Part shown: positions 31,765 through 40,534 of the stretch, piece by piece
How positions within the stretch are numbered: the stretch's first letter is position 1
Layout: every line of letters begins with the position of its first letter
Source: Brevirhabdus pacifica
Lineage (GTDB): Bacteria; Pseudomonadota; Alphaproteobacteria; Rhodobacterales; Rhodobacteraceae
Reading direction: 5' to 3'
NCBI RefSeq assembly: GCF_002797755.1
Contig: NZ_PGFI01000011.1
Coordinates: 1,426,001 to 1,490,000 of the forward strand
Length of the DNA: 64,000 nucleotides
Translations under genes and position numbers: made by a program
The notes under the pieces: generated by a model
The model's input: only the letters and a program-made list of their open reading frames with translations
Told to the model about the DNA's origin: nothing
Databases searched by the model: none

Positions 31765-32703
31765 ATGGACATCACCCTTCGCCAGCTTAGCTATTTCGTG
31801 GCCCTTGCCGATACGCAATCGTTCAACATGGCCGCCACGCGGGTCAATGTATCGCAACCGGCCCTGTCCCAACAGATCAAGGAGATGGAGCAGCGCCTGG
31901 GCACTATCCTGGTCGAACGTCTTCCGCGGGAAATTCGGCTGACCCGGTCGGGGCAGGCGGTGCTGGTGCGGGCGCGCCAGCTTCTGGCCGACGCGCAGGA
32001 TCTGCGGCGAGTGGCGGGGCTGGGCCGTGGATTGGCGGGGGCGCTGCGGCTGGGGGTGATCCCGACGATCGCGCCCTATCTTCTGCCCGTGGCGCTGACC
32101 CGTCTGAAGGCCGCCGACCTGACCCTGGACATTCGCGTCCGCGAGGCGATGACCGGCCAGCTGGTGACCGACGTGGCCGAGGGACGCCTGGATGCGGCAG
32201 TGATGAGTCTGCCGATCACCGCCCCGACATTGCGCGCCATCCCCTTGTTTCGCGACCGGTTCGTGTTGGCGGGCTCACGCTCGCGCCTGGCCGGTATGGA
32301 CCGGGCGCAGGAGCATCTGCGCCCCGACACGCTGCCGCAGGACCAGCTTTTGTTGTTGGATGAGGGGCATTGCCTGGCCGACCAGGCGCTGGAGGTCTGC
32401 GGCATGGGGCGCGACGGGCGCAGCCTGGATCTTGGCGCCTCGTCGCTGTCGACCCTGTCGGGGCTTGTCGCCCAGGGGTTCGGCCTGACCCTGCTGCCCG
32501 AGATTTCCCTGCCCACCGAAACCCGCGCCGCGCCCGAGCTTGCGACCCGCCGCTTCACCGCGCCCGAACCCGCCCGCCAGGTTGCCCTGGTCCACCGGCT
32601 CAGCACCCCCGACGACGGCTGGCTGGGCGAGTTGGCCGACACCATGCGCGAAGCCGGAGAGGAATTGATTCGCCACGCCGCCGGTCTGCCGCAGGCGGCC
32701 TGA
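31765..32703 (+). CDS. oxyR: Hydrogen peroxide sensor OxyR (LysR family)
   Basis: 312 residues with the LysR helix-turn-helix at 18-45 ([20 protein letters not shown]). The redox pair is present: Cys203 in DEGHCLADQ and Cys212 in LEVCGMG, nine apart as in E. coli OxyR (Cys199/Cys208). Peroxide oxidises these to a disulfide and turns on catalase. The divergent katA gene is the obvious target and supports the name. Confidence 0.93.
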   Translation: MDITLRQLSYFVALADTQSFNMAATRVNVSQPALSQQIKEMEQRLGTILVERLPREIRLTRSGQAVLVRARQLLADAQDLRRVAGLGRGLAGALRLGVIPTIAPYLLPVALTRLKAADLTLDIRVREAMTGQLVTDVAEGRLDAAVMSLPITAPTLRAIPLFRDRFVLAGSRSRLAGMDRAQEHLRPDTLPQDQLLLLDEGHCLADQALEVCGMGRDGRSLDLGASSLSTLSGLVAQGFGLTLLPEISLPTETRAAPELATRRFTAPEPARQVALVHRLSTPDDGWLGELADTMREAGEELIRHAAGLPQAA

Positions 32704-32817
32704 GGGCCGGGCCAGGCCACGGAGCCATGCGCAAGGGGCATTCGTCAGCTGCCATTGGCGTTGCGGATGCTGCGCCTGCATCCATGCTTGGCCAGAGCCT
32801 TGGGGAGAGCACGAAAA

Positions 32818-32844
32818 AACCCGCCATCCGGGGGATGGCGGGTT
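32818..32844 (-). terminator. Terminator downstream of the peroxiredoxin gene
   Basis: AACCCGCCATCC, three-base loop, GGATGGCGGGTT, with TTTTTT following on the minus strand. A 12-bp stem, 34 bases beyond the stop at 32878. Confidence 0.85.
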
Positions 32845-32877
32845 GCAAACGCGCGCGGCGCTGAGTGCCGGTTGGCC

Positions 32878-33426
32878 TTAAGCGGCGCGGCTCTTGGCGG
32901 CGTCACGCAGGTAGGCCAGGACCGTCTCGGGCGAGGACTCGCCATAGGGGTCATCGGCGCAGTTGTCCTCAAGCCCCGGCTCCTGGAACCAGGCCTCGAC
33001 CTTGCCGTCGTCGATGACGGCGGCATAGCGCCACGAGCGCAGGCCGAAGCCCAGGTTGTCCTTGCGAACCAGCATGCCCATGCGGCGGGTGAACTCGCCC
33101 GCGCCGTCCGGGATGACCTTGATGTTCTTGATGCCCTGGGCCTCGGCCCATTTGTTCATCACGAAGGAATCATTGACGGAAAGGCAGTAGATCTCGTCGA
33201 TACCCTGCTCGCGGAACGCCTCGAAATTATCCTCGAAGCCCGGCAGCTGGTAGGTCGAGCAGGTCGGGGTGAAAGCACCCGGCAGGGCGAAGAGGACAAC
33301 GCGCTTGCCGCCGAAATAATCCTGGGTCGTGCGGTCTTCCCAGCGGAAGGGGTTGTCGCCACCAAGCGACTCGTCGCGTACGCGGGTGTGGAAGGTCACG
33401 TCGGGAAGTTCGTTGCGGGGTTTCAT
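32878..33426 (-). CDS. Peroxiredoxin, Prx5 type
   Basis: 182 residues. The active site PGAFTPTCS puts the peroxidatic Cys at 56; further cysteines are at 81 and 156. The sequence KRVVLFALPGAFTPTC and the length fit the Prx5/glutaredoxin-linked (TSA/AhpC-like) peroxiredoxins that reduce hydrogen peroxide and alkyl peroxides with glutathione or thioredoxin. It lies beside oxyR/katA and converges on oxyR, so it fits a peroxide defence group, although OxyR control is only inferred. Confidence 0.9.
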   Translation of the reverse strand: MKPRNELPDVTFHTRVRDESLGGDNPFRWEDRTTQDYFGGKRVVLFALPGAFTPTCSTYQLPGFEDNFEAFREQGIDEIYCLSVNDSFVMNKWAEAQGIKNIKVIPDGAGEFTRRMGMLVRKDNLGFGLRSWRYAAVIDDGKVEAWFQEPGLEDNCADDPYGESSPETVLAYLRDAAKSRAA

Positions 33427-33743
33427 CAGCTTCTCCTGTAGTTCTGCACGTCAGCGGGACTGAACGCCGATCACGAGGGGGTTCGACCCCGACAACGCAC
33501 GTCCCCGGGGATGGATCCCCGTTTTCACGGCTTGATGTGGACCATCTGCCGCCCCGAAACAAGGTCACCGGGGCCTAAAGGGGCGCGGTTATTGCGCACA
33601 TGCAGCATTGCGCGGGGTGCAAGGCGGAATTCCGCGGGATCGGCAAGACAATCGCGCGCGAAGCGGATATATCCGGCCTGACGCCTACGGTCGCACCGGT
33701 TGCCGGAGCCGTCGCAATGCCCGCCAAACGGAAAGGGTCCGTC
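33427..33743. promoter_or_regulatory. Divergent prx-lipA intergenic region (317 bp)
   Basis: It contains a terminator-like hairpin on the plus strand at 33506-33525 (CGGGGA-TGGA-TCCCCG then TTTT). The lipA reading frame stays open upstream to 33600 (48 more codons), but the extra residues do not look like LipA and have no ribosome site. The rest holds nothing I recognise; both promoters must be here. Confidence 0.45.
33506..33525 (+). terminator. Terminator-like hairpin in the lipA leader
   Basis: CGGGGA, loop TGGA, TCCCCG, then TTTTC. No plus-strand gene ends nearby, so it may be an attenuator of the lipA leader or stop stray transcripts from oxyR. Confidence 0.4.
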
Positions 33744-34694
33744 ATGCGCGATCTTCGCCTGCCCCAGGAGCGCCACCCCGAGAAGGCCCACCGGCCCGAC
33801 AACGCCCAGCCGAAGAAACCCGACTGGATCCGGGTGAAGGCGCCCACCTCGGAAGGGTATCGCCAGACCCGCGACATCATGCGAGAGCACAAGCTGTCCA
33901 CCGTCTGCGAAGAGGCAGGCTGTCCCAACGTCGGCGAGTGCTGGTCCCAGGGCCACGCCACGATGATGATCATGGGCGAGATCTGCACCCGCGGCTGCAC
34001 CTTCTGCAACGTGGCCACCGGCAAGCCCCAGGCGCTGGACGTGTTCGAGCCGGGGCGCGTGGCGGATGCGGTCAAGAAGCTGGGGCTGAAGCACGTGGTC
34101 ATCACCTCGGTCGACCGGGATGACGTGGACGACGGCGGGGCCGAGCATTTCGCCCAGACGATCCGCGCCGTGCGCCGTCAGGCCCCCGGCACCACGATCG
34201 AAATCCTGACCCCCGATTTCCTGAAATGCGACCCCTCGGTCGTCAAGATCGTGGTGGACGCCCGGCCGGACGTCTTCAACCACAACCTCGAGACGGTGCC
34301 CGCCCTTTATCCCGGCGTCCGCCCCGGTGCGCGGTACTTCCATTCTCTGCGCCTGTTGCAGCGGGTGAAGGAGATGGACCCCTCGATGTTCACCAAGTCG
34401 GGCATCATGGTCGGTCTGGGCGAGGATCGACAGTCGGTGTTGCAGGTCATGGACGACATGCGCGCCGCCGACATCGATTTCCTGACCATCGGCCAATATC
34501 TGCAACCCACCCCCAAGCATCACCGGGTCGACCGGTTCGTCACCCCTGACGAGTTCGCGGGCTACGAGCGGGCGGCCTTCGGCAAGGGGTTCCTGATGGT
34601 CTCGGCCACGCCGCTCACACGCTCAAGCTATCACGCGGGCGACGATTTCGAGCGGCTGCGCGCGGCGCGTCAGAAAAAGCTGGGCATCAGCTAG
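33744..34694 (+). CDS. lipA: Lipoyl synthase
   Basis: 316 residues from ATG 33744, which gives the normal LipA length and start ([20 protein letters not shown]); GGAAAGG lies upstream. The auxiliary cluster Cys55, Cys60, Cys66 ([12 protein letters not shown]) and the radical SAM cluster Cys81, Cys85, Cys88 (CTRGCTFC) are intact, with a C-terminal RSSYHA motif whose Ser binds the auxiliary cluster. It inserts two sulfurs into octanoyl groups on lipoyl domains. Stands alone; lipB is not seen. Confidence 0.96.
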   Translation: MRDLRLPQERHPEKAHRPDNAQPKKPDWIRVKAPTSEGYRQTRDIMREHKLSTVCEEAGCPNVGECWSQGHATMMIMGEICTRGCTFCNVATGKPQALDVFEPGRVADAVKKLGLKHVVITSVDRDDVDDGGAEHFAQTIRAVRRQAPGTTIEILTPDFLKCDPSVVKIVVDARPDVFNHNLETVPALYPGVRPGARYFHSLRLLQRVKEMDPSMFTKSGIMVGLGEDRQSVLQVMDDMRAADIDFLTIGQYLQPTPKHHRVDRFVTPDEFAGYERAAFGKGFLMVSATPLTRSSYHAGDDFERLRAARQKKLGIS

Positions 34695-34727
34695 GCGGCG
34701 TCACAGCACTGGCTTGCCCTCGGCGCA

Positions 34728-35705
34728 TCATTTCGCCCCGTCACCCGTGCCTTCGCTCCCGGCGGGCAGGGATTTCAGGTAGGCGGCGATCGCCTTCAAC
34801 TCGGTCTCGGGCAGTTTCGACAGGTTCTCCACCACCTCGGCCATCTCGGCGCCGGCGGTGTCGTATTCGGGCGTGAACCCGGTCTTGAGATAGTTTGCGA
34901 TATCGGCCTCGGACCAGCTCAGCCCGCGCGGCGTGATGTCGGGGATGCGCCCCTTGCCGGTCGGGTTCGGCGCCCCCGACAGCCAGGCGCCGCGATCAAT
35001 GCCGCCCAGTGCGTTGCGCGGCGTGTGGCATTCGCCGCAATGGGCCAACGCCTCGACCAGGTAGCGGCCGCGCGCGATCTGGGGCTCGGCGGCATTCGCG
35101 ACGACCCAGTCGTGATCGACGAAAAGTCGTTTCCAGATTCCCATGTTGCGCCGGATGTTGAAGGGAAAGCCGATCTCGTGCGGCTGGCTCGGGGTGGCAT
35201 CCGCCGGCAGGCCCCGCAGGTGCGCGACCAGCAGCGCGATGTCGGCCGGATCGGCCCGGCCATAGGTCGCGTAAGGAAAGGCGGGGTAGTAATGGGCGCC
35301 GCCCGGCGAGATGCCCCGCATGATCGCGTTCATCAACTGCGCGTCGGTCCAGGCGCCGATCCCGGCCTTCGGGTCGGGTGAGATGTTGGGCGCGACGAAG
35401 GTCCCGAAGGGGGTCGCGAAACGCTTGCCCCCCGCAAGGACGGGGCGGTCGGCGGGTTCGGCCCCCGGTGCCGCGTGGCACGAGGCGCAGCCCGCCGCGT
35501 CGAAGACCTGCTGCCCGCTCAGCCCCGATGCGCCGGGGGTCGCGGCGCCCCCGGCCTCGACCGCCTCGGCGGCGGCAAGCGCGCCGCTAAGCTGCGCGCC
35601 GCTCAGCGGGGCCGGCCGGGTCAGCAGCCAATAGGCGCCGAGCCCGACCGCCAGAAGCCCCAGCATGACGAGGCCCGCGCCAAGACCCCTGCGCCCGGCC
35701 CCCAT
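34728..35705 (-). CDS. Di-haem c-type cytochrome, membrane-anchored
   Basis: 325 residues with an N-terminal helix (LVMLGLLAVGLGAYWLLT) and two haem-binding sites: CASCH in the first domain and CGECH in the second. PNISPDPKAGIGAWTDAQL resembles the cytochrome subunits of alcohol or aldehyde dehydrogenases. Start at 35705 avoids overlap with the previous gene; an in-frame ATG at 35750 would overlap it by 31 bases. It lies directly downstream of the cytochrome c' gene and probably is cotranscribed. Its electron partner is not in the window. Confidence 0.85.
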   Translation of the reverse strand: MGAGRRGLGAGLVMLGLLAVGLGAYWLLTRPAPLSGAQLSGALAAAEAVEAGGAATPGASGLSGQQVFDAAGCASCHAAPGAEPADRPVLAGGKRFATPFGTFVAPNISPDPKAGIGAWTDAQLMNAIMRGISPGGAHYYPAFPYATYGRADPADIALLVAHLRGLPADATPSQPHEIGFPFNIRRNMGIWKRLFVDHDWVVANAAEPQIARGRYLVEALAHCGECHTPRNALGGIDRGAWLSGAPNPTGKGRIPDITPRGLSWSEADIANYLKTGFTPEYDTAGAEMAEVVENLSKLPETELKAIAAYLKSLPAGSEGTGDGAK

Positions 35706-35719
35706 GCCCGTGCGCCCGA

Positions 35720-36196
35720 TTACTCGGGCTTGCGGAAGGGCTTGTGGCACCCGCCGCAGGACTTGCCCACGTCACCCATCGCGCCCTGAAGCGCGGCCAG
35801 GTCGGTGCCCGCGGCCTCTTCCAGGCTCATGGTAGCCTGGATCAGCGCGTCCTGGGCGGTCTCGAACTCGTCCATCTTGGTCCAGATGTCGGGCAGGGCG
35901 CGGGTCTTGAGCGCCTCTGCGTCGCTTCCCTCGGGCCAGTAGCGGGTCTGGTCGACCGAGGCGAGGGCCGAGAGGTTGGCGGCGGCGGCTTCGGCGGCCG
36001 AGGCGTCGTAATCGACCTCGCCCTTGGCCATGCCGCCCAGCAGCCCGAGGTTGAAGGCATAGAGCTTCATGTGGGCCTGACGCGCGGCAACCGCATCTTC
36101 CAGCGCCTTGGGATCCATGTGGGCGGCGCCGAGAACGGCCGTCGCGGTGACCGTGGCGCCAAGCAAGCCGGCCAGTAGCAGGGAAGAATGTCTCAT
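35720..36196 (-). CDS. Cytochrome c' (exported)
   Basis: 158 residues. Signal peptide (MRHSSLLLAGLLGATVTATA, cleavage near AHM). The haem motif CGGCH lies close to the C-terminus (KSCGGCHKPFR), the position typical of four-helix cytochromes c'. Proteins of this family bind nitric oxide and protect against it. Upstream, a LysR gene is transcribed the other way; downstream is a di-haem cytochrome. Confidence 0.88.
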   Translation of the reverse strand: MRHSSLLLAGLLGATVTATAVLGAAHMDPKALEDAVAARQAHMKLYAFNLGLLGGMAKGEVDYDASAAEAAAANLSALASVDQTRYWPEGSDAEALKTRALPDIWTKMDEFETAQDALIQATMSLEEAAGTDLAALQGAMGDVGKSCGGCHKPFRKPE

Positions 36197-36274
36197 GAGA
36201 ATCTCCTGAGGGAACGAGGTTTTGCACGGGAATCTTATCTGTGATTATACTGGCGGACAGACTGAAATTTTGCA

Positions 36275-37171
36275 TTGATCGGTGTAAATTTGCACAAGTC
36301 CGGATGGGATGACTTCCGATATGTGCTGGCGGTCGCCGAGATGGGGTCGGTCTCATCCGCAGCGCGCCGGCTGGGGGTCAACCACGCCACCGTCCTGCGC
36401 CGCGTCGCCATGTTCGAGGAGCGCTGGGAATGCCCGGTGTTCGAACGCACGCCGCGCGGCTACGTGGTGCTGCCCGACCGTCTGCGCCTTATCGAGGCGA
36501 TCCGCCAGATCGACGGGGCGGTCTCGGCGGCCGAGCGTCAGATCGGCGGCATCCACAGCCCCCTCAGCGGGACGGTGCGCGTCACCTCAACCGACACGTT
36601 CTGCCACGCGGTGCTGCCGCCGCTTCTGTCCGGCCTTTGCGGCGAGGAGGATGAGTTGAGCGTGCAGCTTATCTGCTCCAACGGGCCGGTGGAGCTGGGG
36701 CGGCTGAAGGCCGACCTGACGGTGCGCCCGACCCAGAACCTGCCCGAGGACCTGGACGGGATCTGCGCCGCGCAACTGGGATTTGCCGCCTATGCCGGCA
36801 TCGGCGCCGAGGATGACGCGCTGCCCTGGCTGGAGCTGGGCGGCGTGCTGCGACGCTCGGGCCCGGCGGAGTGGATGGAGGCCAACGTGTCCCCCGACCG
36901 GGTGGTCGGCGGGGCGGACAGTTTCATCACGCTGCGCGAGATGGCGGTCGCGGGGCTGGGCCGCGCGCTGCTGCCGTGTGTCATCGCCGATGCCGACCCG
37001 CGCCTGCGCCTGTTGCGGGACACGGCCCGGGGGCTTTCGGTGCCAATCTGGGTCGCCTGCCACGCTGAGCTGTCGGAGGTGCCGCGCATTCGCGTGGTGC
37101 GCTCACGCCTTGCCCAGGCACTGGAGCGGCAGGCCGACCGGCTGCTTGGTGCGGCGGGGCAGGCGGGCTAG
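36275..37171 (+). CDS. LysR family transcriptional regulator
   Basis: 298 residues with helix-turn-helix near 24-45 (SSAARRLGVNHATVLRRVAM) and a substrate-binding domain. No ATG precedes the conserved WDDFRYVLAVAE, so TTG 36275 is taken as start; TTG 36290 is another option. Divergent from the cytochrome c' gene across 78 bases, which suggests that it controls the cytochrome pair. Effector unknown. Confidence 0.8.
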   Translation: MIGVNLHKSGWDDFRYVLAVAEMGSVSSAARRLGVNHATVLRRVAMFEERWECPVFERTPRGYVVLPDRLRLIEAIRQIDGAVSAAERQIGGIHSPLSGTVRVTSTDTFCHAVLPPLLSGLCGEEDELSVQLICSNGPVELGRLKADLTVRPTQNLPEDLDGICAAQLGFAAYAGIGAEDDALPWLELGGVLRRSGPAEWMEANVSPDRVVGGADSFITLREMAVAGLGRALLPCVIADADPRLRLLRDTARGLSVPIWVACHAELSEVPRIRVVRSRLAQALERQADRLLGAAGQAG

Positions 37172-37195
37172 GCCCCCGGGCCGCCGGGGCACCGG

Positions 37196-37378
37196 TCAGA
37201 GTTTCGGCACCCGGCTGACCGGAGCATTGACCTTCAGCCACTCGGGCCAGCCCACGAAATACTCGACCGCTCCCAACGCCAGCGCCACCGCGACCACGCC
37301 CAGCACCAGCTTGACCCGGGCCGCGCTTGGCGGGTTGTGGGCCCATTTGGCCATGCGCAAAAGCCAGCGCTGGTTCAT
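37196..37378 (-). CDS. 60-aa inner membrane protein
   Basis: ATG 37378 has AGGAGG upstream. One transmembrane helix (VKLVLGVVAVALALGAVEYF) is followed by WPEWLKVNAPVSRVPKL. I recall similar small proteins in Rhodobacteraceae, without a known function. It converges on the LysR gene. Confidence 0.65.
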   Translation of the reverse strand: MNQRWLLRMAKWAHNPPSAARVKLVLGVVAVALALGAVEYFVGWPEWLKVNAPVSRVPKL

Positions 37379-37563
37379 TGCATCCTCCTGCGCGGATCGG
37401 ATCCGGGGGCTTCGGGGGGCGGGGAGAGGCCGGCGCCGGACCGCATTCCGCTTGCACCCGGCTGGCATCATTGATTTTCATGGCTTAAACAAATCCGCGC
37501 CCGCCGCCAAGTCCGGGGCGCGCAGGGCCCGGGCCGGGCCGCACAGACGAGTTCACGGAGCAC

Positions 37564-38061
37564 ATGCCCACACATTCCGAACAGAAGATCCTGCCCTACA
37601 CCGCCGCGCAGATGTTCGCGCTGGTGGCCGATGTCGAATCCTACCCAGAGTTCCTGCCGTGGTGCGCGGCGGCGCGCATCCGGTCGCGCCGACCCTTCGA
37701 CGGCACGCCCGTGGCGGGCGACACGCCTGCCGGCGACAAGGCCGAGGGCGCCGAGGTTCTCGAGGCCGACCTGGTCATCAGCTTCAAGGTCTTCCGCGAA
37801 CGTTTCGGTAGCCGGGTCGTGCTGTGGCCGCGCGAGTATCGCATCGATACCTCCTACCTCGACGGGCCCTTTCGCTACATGGAAAGCCGCTGGCAGTTCA
37901 CAGACCTTCCCGAGGGCGGATGCAGCGTCGATTTCCACGTCGATTTCGAGTTTCGCAACAGGGTGTTGCAGGGTGTCGTCGGAGTGGTTTTCAACGAGGC
38001 GATGCAGCGGATCGTGCGCGCGTTCGAGCGGCGCGCGGCCGAGCTTTACGCCCAGGGCTGA
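37564..38061 (+). CDS. RatA/COQ10-like START-domain protein
   Basis: 165 residues, SRPBCC fold (YTAAQMFALVADVESYPEFL, WCAAARIRSRR, VVFNEAMQRIVRAFERRA). Family members bind coenzyme Q (Coq10) or are annotated as RatA of a toxin-antitoxin pair; in Alphaproteobacteria the quinone role is more likely. No antitoxin partner (RatB) is adjacent. A Gly/Asp-rich loop (FDGTPVAGDTPAGDKAEGAE) is longer than in the E. coli protein. Confidence 0.82.
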   Translation: MPTHSEQKILPYTAAQMFALVADVESYPEFLPWCAAARIRSRRPFDGTPVAGDTPAGDKAEGAEVLEADLVISFKVFRERFGSRVVLWPREYRIDTSYLDGPFRYMESRWQFTDLPEGGCSVDFHVDFEFRNRVLQGVVGVVFNEAMQRIVRAFERRAAELYAQG

Positions 38062-38097
38062 GGCGGGCCCTGCGGTTCGATTGATCCGGTTAAACGA

Positions 38098-38125
38098 AAA
38101 ACGCGGGCCTTTCGGCCCGCGTTTT
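38098..38125. terminator. Bidirectional terminator between RatA-like gene and amtB
   Basis: AAAACGCGGGCC, loop TTTC, GGCCCGCGTTTT, a 12-bp stem with A and T runs on both sides between convergent genes. Confidence 0.85.
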
Positions 38126-38155
38126 CCTTGTCTGAAATAGTGGCGTGGCGTGGCC

Positions 38156-39337
38156 TCAGCTCACGTGGTCATAGGCCCGTTCGCCATGCACGGCCAGATC
38201 CAGGCCGGTCACTTCGGTCTCGGCATCCACGCGCAGCGGCGTCACCAGCCCGACCAGTTTGATCAGTACGATCGTGCCCACGACGGTGAAGATCCCGACG
38301 ATGGCCAAACCACCCAACTGCGCGACCCAGCTCCCGGCACCGAAAGCCGCGATCATGATCGTGCCGAAGATGCCGCCCACGCCGTGCACGGCAAAGACGT
38401 CCAGCGTGTCGTCGATCTTGAGTTTGTTGCGCACAAGGTTGACCGCCTCCTGGCAGAGGATGCCGGCCACGGCACCGATGATCAGCGCCTCCATCGGACC
38501 GACGAAGCCCGAGGCGGGGGTGATCGAGGCCAGACCCGCGATCGTGCCGGTGACGATGCCGACCAGCGAGGCCTTGCCATACTTGATCCGCTCCCACAGG
38601 GCCCAGGTCAGCGACGCGGTCGCGGCCGAGATATGGGTCACTGTCAGCGCCATGGCAGCACCGCCGTCGGCGGCAAGCTGGCTGCCGCCGTTGAAGCCGA
38701 ACCAGCCGACCCACAGCATCGAGGCGCCGATCATCACGTAACCGGGGTTGTGGGGCGGCTTGGAGCGGTCGCGGCGCGGCCCCAGGAAGACGGCGATCAG
38801 CAGGGCCGCGATGGCCGCGGTCTCGTGCACGACGATGCCGCCGGCGAAATCCTTGACCCCGGTCTCTCCGAAGATGCCGCCGTCGGCCAACATGCCGCCG
38901 CCCCAGATCCAGTGCACCACCGGCGCATAGATCAGCAGCATCCACAGCCCCGAGAACAGCAGCACGAAGCCGAAGCCCACCCGCTCGACATAGGCGCCGA
39001 CGATCAGGGCGGGGGTGATGATGGCGAATGTCATCTGGAAGGCGAAGAACAGGATCTCGGGCAGGGTGCCCGACAGGGTGTCGGCGTCGATCCCGGCCAG
39101 GAACAGCTTGTCCAGGCCGCCCCAATACCCGGTGTCGCCGCCGCCGAAGGCGATGGAATAGCCGACCGCGAACCACAGGACGCTCATCAGGCAGGCCACG
39201 GCATAGCATTGCATGAAGACGCTGAGCACGTTGCGCGCGCGCACCAGGCCCCCGTAGAACAGTGCGAGCCCCGGCAGGGTCATGAAAAGCACCAGCGCCG
39301 TCGCCACCGTTATCCAGGCAGTATCCGCACCATTCAT
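38156..39337 (-). CDS. amtB: Ammonium transporter
   Basis: 393 residues from ATG 39337 (AGGAAG upstream; the longer frame is non-coding leader). Eleven hydrophobic segments, with the Amt signature around DFAGGIVVHETAAIAALLIA and the twin channel histidines in VVHET and FAVHGVGGIFG. It carries ammonium or ammonia into the cell. No glnK (PII) gene is next to it, unlike in many bacteria. The N-terminus (NGADTAWITVATALVLFM) begins directly with the first helix, so a cleaved signal peptide seems absent. Confidence 0.93.
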   Translation of the reverse strand: MNGADTAWITVATALVLFMTLPGLALFYGGLVRARNVLSVFMQCYAVACLMSVLWFAVGYSIAFGGGDTGYWGGLDKLFLAGIDADTLSGTLPEILFFAFQMTFAIITPALIVGAYVERVGFGFVLLFSGLWMLLIYAPVVHWIWGGGMLADGGIFGETGVKDFAGGIVVHETAAIAALLIAVFLGPRRDRSKPPHNPGYVMIGASMLWVGWFGFNGGSQLAADGGAAMALTVTHISAATASLTWALWERIKYGKASLVGIVTGTIAGLASITPASGFVGPMEALIIGAVAGILCQEAVNLVRNKLKIDDTLDVFAVHGVGGIFGTIMIAAFGAGSWVAQLGGLAIVGIFTVVGTIVLIKLVGLVTPLRVDAETEVTGLDLAVHGERAYDHVS

Positions 39338-39356
39338 CTTGCTTCCTTTCGACATT

Positions 39357-39376
39357 TTGGCAGGTTTGGGTGCCAA
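39357..39376. promoter_or_regulatory. Palindrome TTGGCA-N8-TGCCAA upstream of amtB
   Basis: A 20-bp inverted repeat 20 bases before the amtB start. The place suits an operator or leader structure. The half-site TTGGCA resembles the -24 element of sigma54 promoters (TGGCAC) but no TTGC -12 partner was seen at the right distance. Confidence 0.4.
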
Positions 39377-39450
39377 TGGCCGACAGACGGGCGCAAAGAA
39401 AAGAAGCATTTGCATGGGCGGGCGCTGAATAGCTGTGCAAACTGGGGAAA

Positions 39451-39465
39451 GCCCCATATTTGTGC
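39451..39465 (-). promoter_or_regulatory. NtrC-box-like sequence upstream of amtB
   Basis: On the minus strand GCAC-AAATA-TGGGGC differs at one base from the enteric NtrC box GCAC-N5-TGGTGC. It lies about 115 bases before the amtB start. Whether the Rhodobacter-type NtrC of this genome uses this box is not known. Confidence 0.35.
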
Positions 39466-39494
39466 GCGCCCCGGGACGAATGCCCAAAAAAGCG

Positions 39495-40019
39495 TCAGTC
39501 GTGAAACAGCTCGGCAAAGCCCGCAATCAGCAGTTGCAGCGCATGCTCGCAGGAGGCCTGGCGCACGTTCTCGCGGCCCAGGGCACCGAACTCGACCGTT
39601 TCGGTCCGGGTCGCGAGGCCAGAACTCTCGGCAAAAGCCAGGCCGAAACAGACCCGGCCCTCGGGCTTGTGCTCGGACCCGCCGGGGCCCGCGATGCCGG
39701 TGATCGAGACCGCAAGGCCTGCCTTGGCACCCGCGCGCAACCCCTCGACCATCTCGCGCGCGACCTCTTCCGAGACGGCGCCGACGGCGTCCAGCGTTGC
39801 CTTGCGCACCCCCAGCAGGGACATCTTGGCGTCGTCCGAATAGGTCACGATGCCCCGGTCAAACATGTCGGACGAGCCCGCCAGCCGGGTCAGACGCGCC
39901 GCGACCAGCCCGCCGGTGCAGCTTTCGGCGCAGGCGAGGCGGATGCCGTGGGCGCGCGACAGTTCCAGCAGCCGGGCCTCGGGCGTTTCGGCGTCCGGTC
40001 TGTCGGCGGGCGTCTTCAC
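39495..40019 (-). CDS. pncC: CinA-type nicotinamide-nucleotide amidase
   Basis: 174 residues from GTG 40019 (GTGA overlap with the pgpA stop). ACAESCTGGLVAARLT and SITGIAGPGGSEHKPEGRV are the family motifs; the Ser-Thr residues in SCTGG form part of the active site in known enzymes. It hydrolyses nicotinamide mononucleotide in NAD salvage. Only the C-terminal (PncC) domain is present, as in stand-alone forms. Coupled to pgpA. Confidence 0.9.
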   Translation of the reverse strand: MKTPADRPDAETPEARLLELSRAHGIRLACAESCTGGLVAARLTRLAGSSDMFDRGIVTYSDDAKMSLLGVRKATLDAVGAVSEEVAREMVEGLRAGAKAGLAVSITGIAGPGGSEHKPEGRVCFGLAFAESSGLATRTETVEFGALGRENVRQASCEHALQLLIAGFAELFHD

Positions 40020-40534
40020 AGCCCCAGCGCCCCGTGGGAGATGGCGGCCGCCAGCGCCACGACCACGGCCGCCAGCAGACCCGCGATGACATCGTCCATC
40101 ATCACGCCGAATGGATCCTCGCGCCGGTCGGCCCAGCCGACGGGGCCCGGTTTCCAGATGTCGAAGAGGCGGAACATCAGGAAGGCCCCGATCCAGCCGG
40201 GGTAGGGAAAGATCCAAGGATCGACCCCCGCGTGCCACAGGCCCGCCGACAGGGGCCAGAGGGCGATCCACTGGCCCACCATCTCGTCGATGACCACCTC
40301 GGACGGGTCGTGGCTGCCGGTGGCGCGCACATGCACCCCCGTTGCCCACCAGCCCAGCCCAAAGGCCAGGATCGTCAGGATCACCAGGCCCGGAAAACCC
40401 ATCGTGGCATGGATGACCCAGGCCAGCGGGATCGCGGCGGCGGATCCCCATGTCCCCGAGGCCGGGCGCAGAAAACCGATGCCGCCCATGGTGGCGACGG
40501 GCGTGGCAAGCGGGGTGGTGAACAGCCGGCTCAT
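40016..40534 (-). CDS. pgpA: Phosphatidylglycerophosphatase A
   Basis: 172 residues with [38 protein letters not shown] (the conserved DE metal site) and [11 protein letters not shown]. About three to four membrane segments. It dephosphorylates phosphatidylglycerophosphate to phosphatidylglycerol in the inner membrane. Overlaps pncC downstream by four bases and ispDF upstream by four bases, so the three genes are one coupled operon. Confidence 0.93.
   Translation of the reverse strand: MSRLFTTPLATPVATMGGIGFLRPASGTWGSAAAIPLAWVIHATMGFPGLVILTILAFGLGWWATGVHVRATGSHDPSEVVIDEMVGQWIALWPLSAGLWHAGVDPWIFPYPGWIGAFLMFRLFDIWKPGPVGWADRREDPFGVMMDDVIAGLLAAVVVALAAAISHGALGL

Noticed and set aside
39495-40451. 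A PncC-containing protein of 318 residues
   Set aside because: The extra N-terminus is the wrong frame of pgpA; GTG 40019 gives the normal PncC start.
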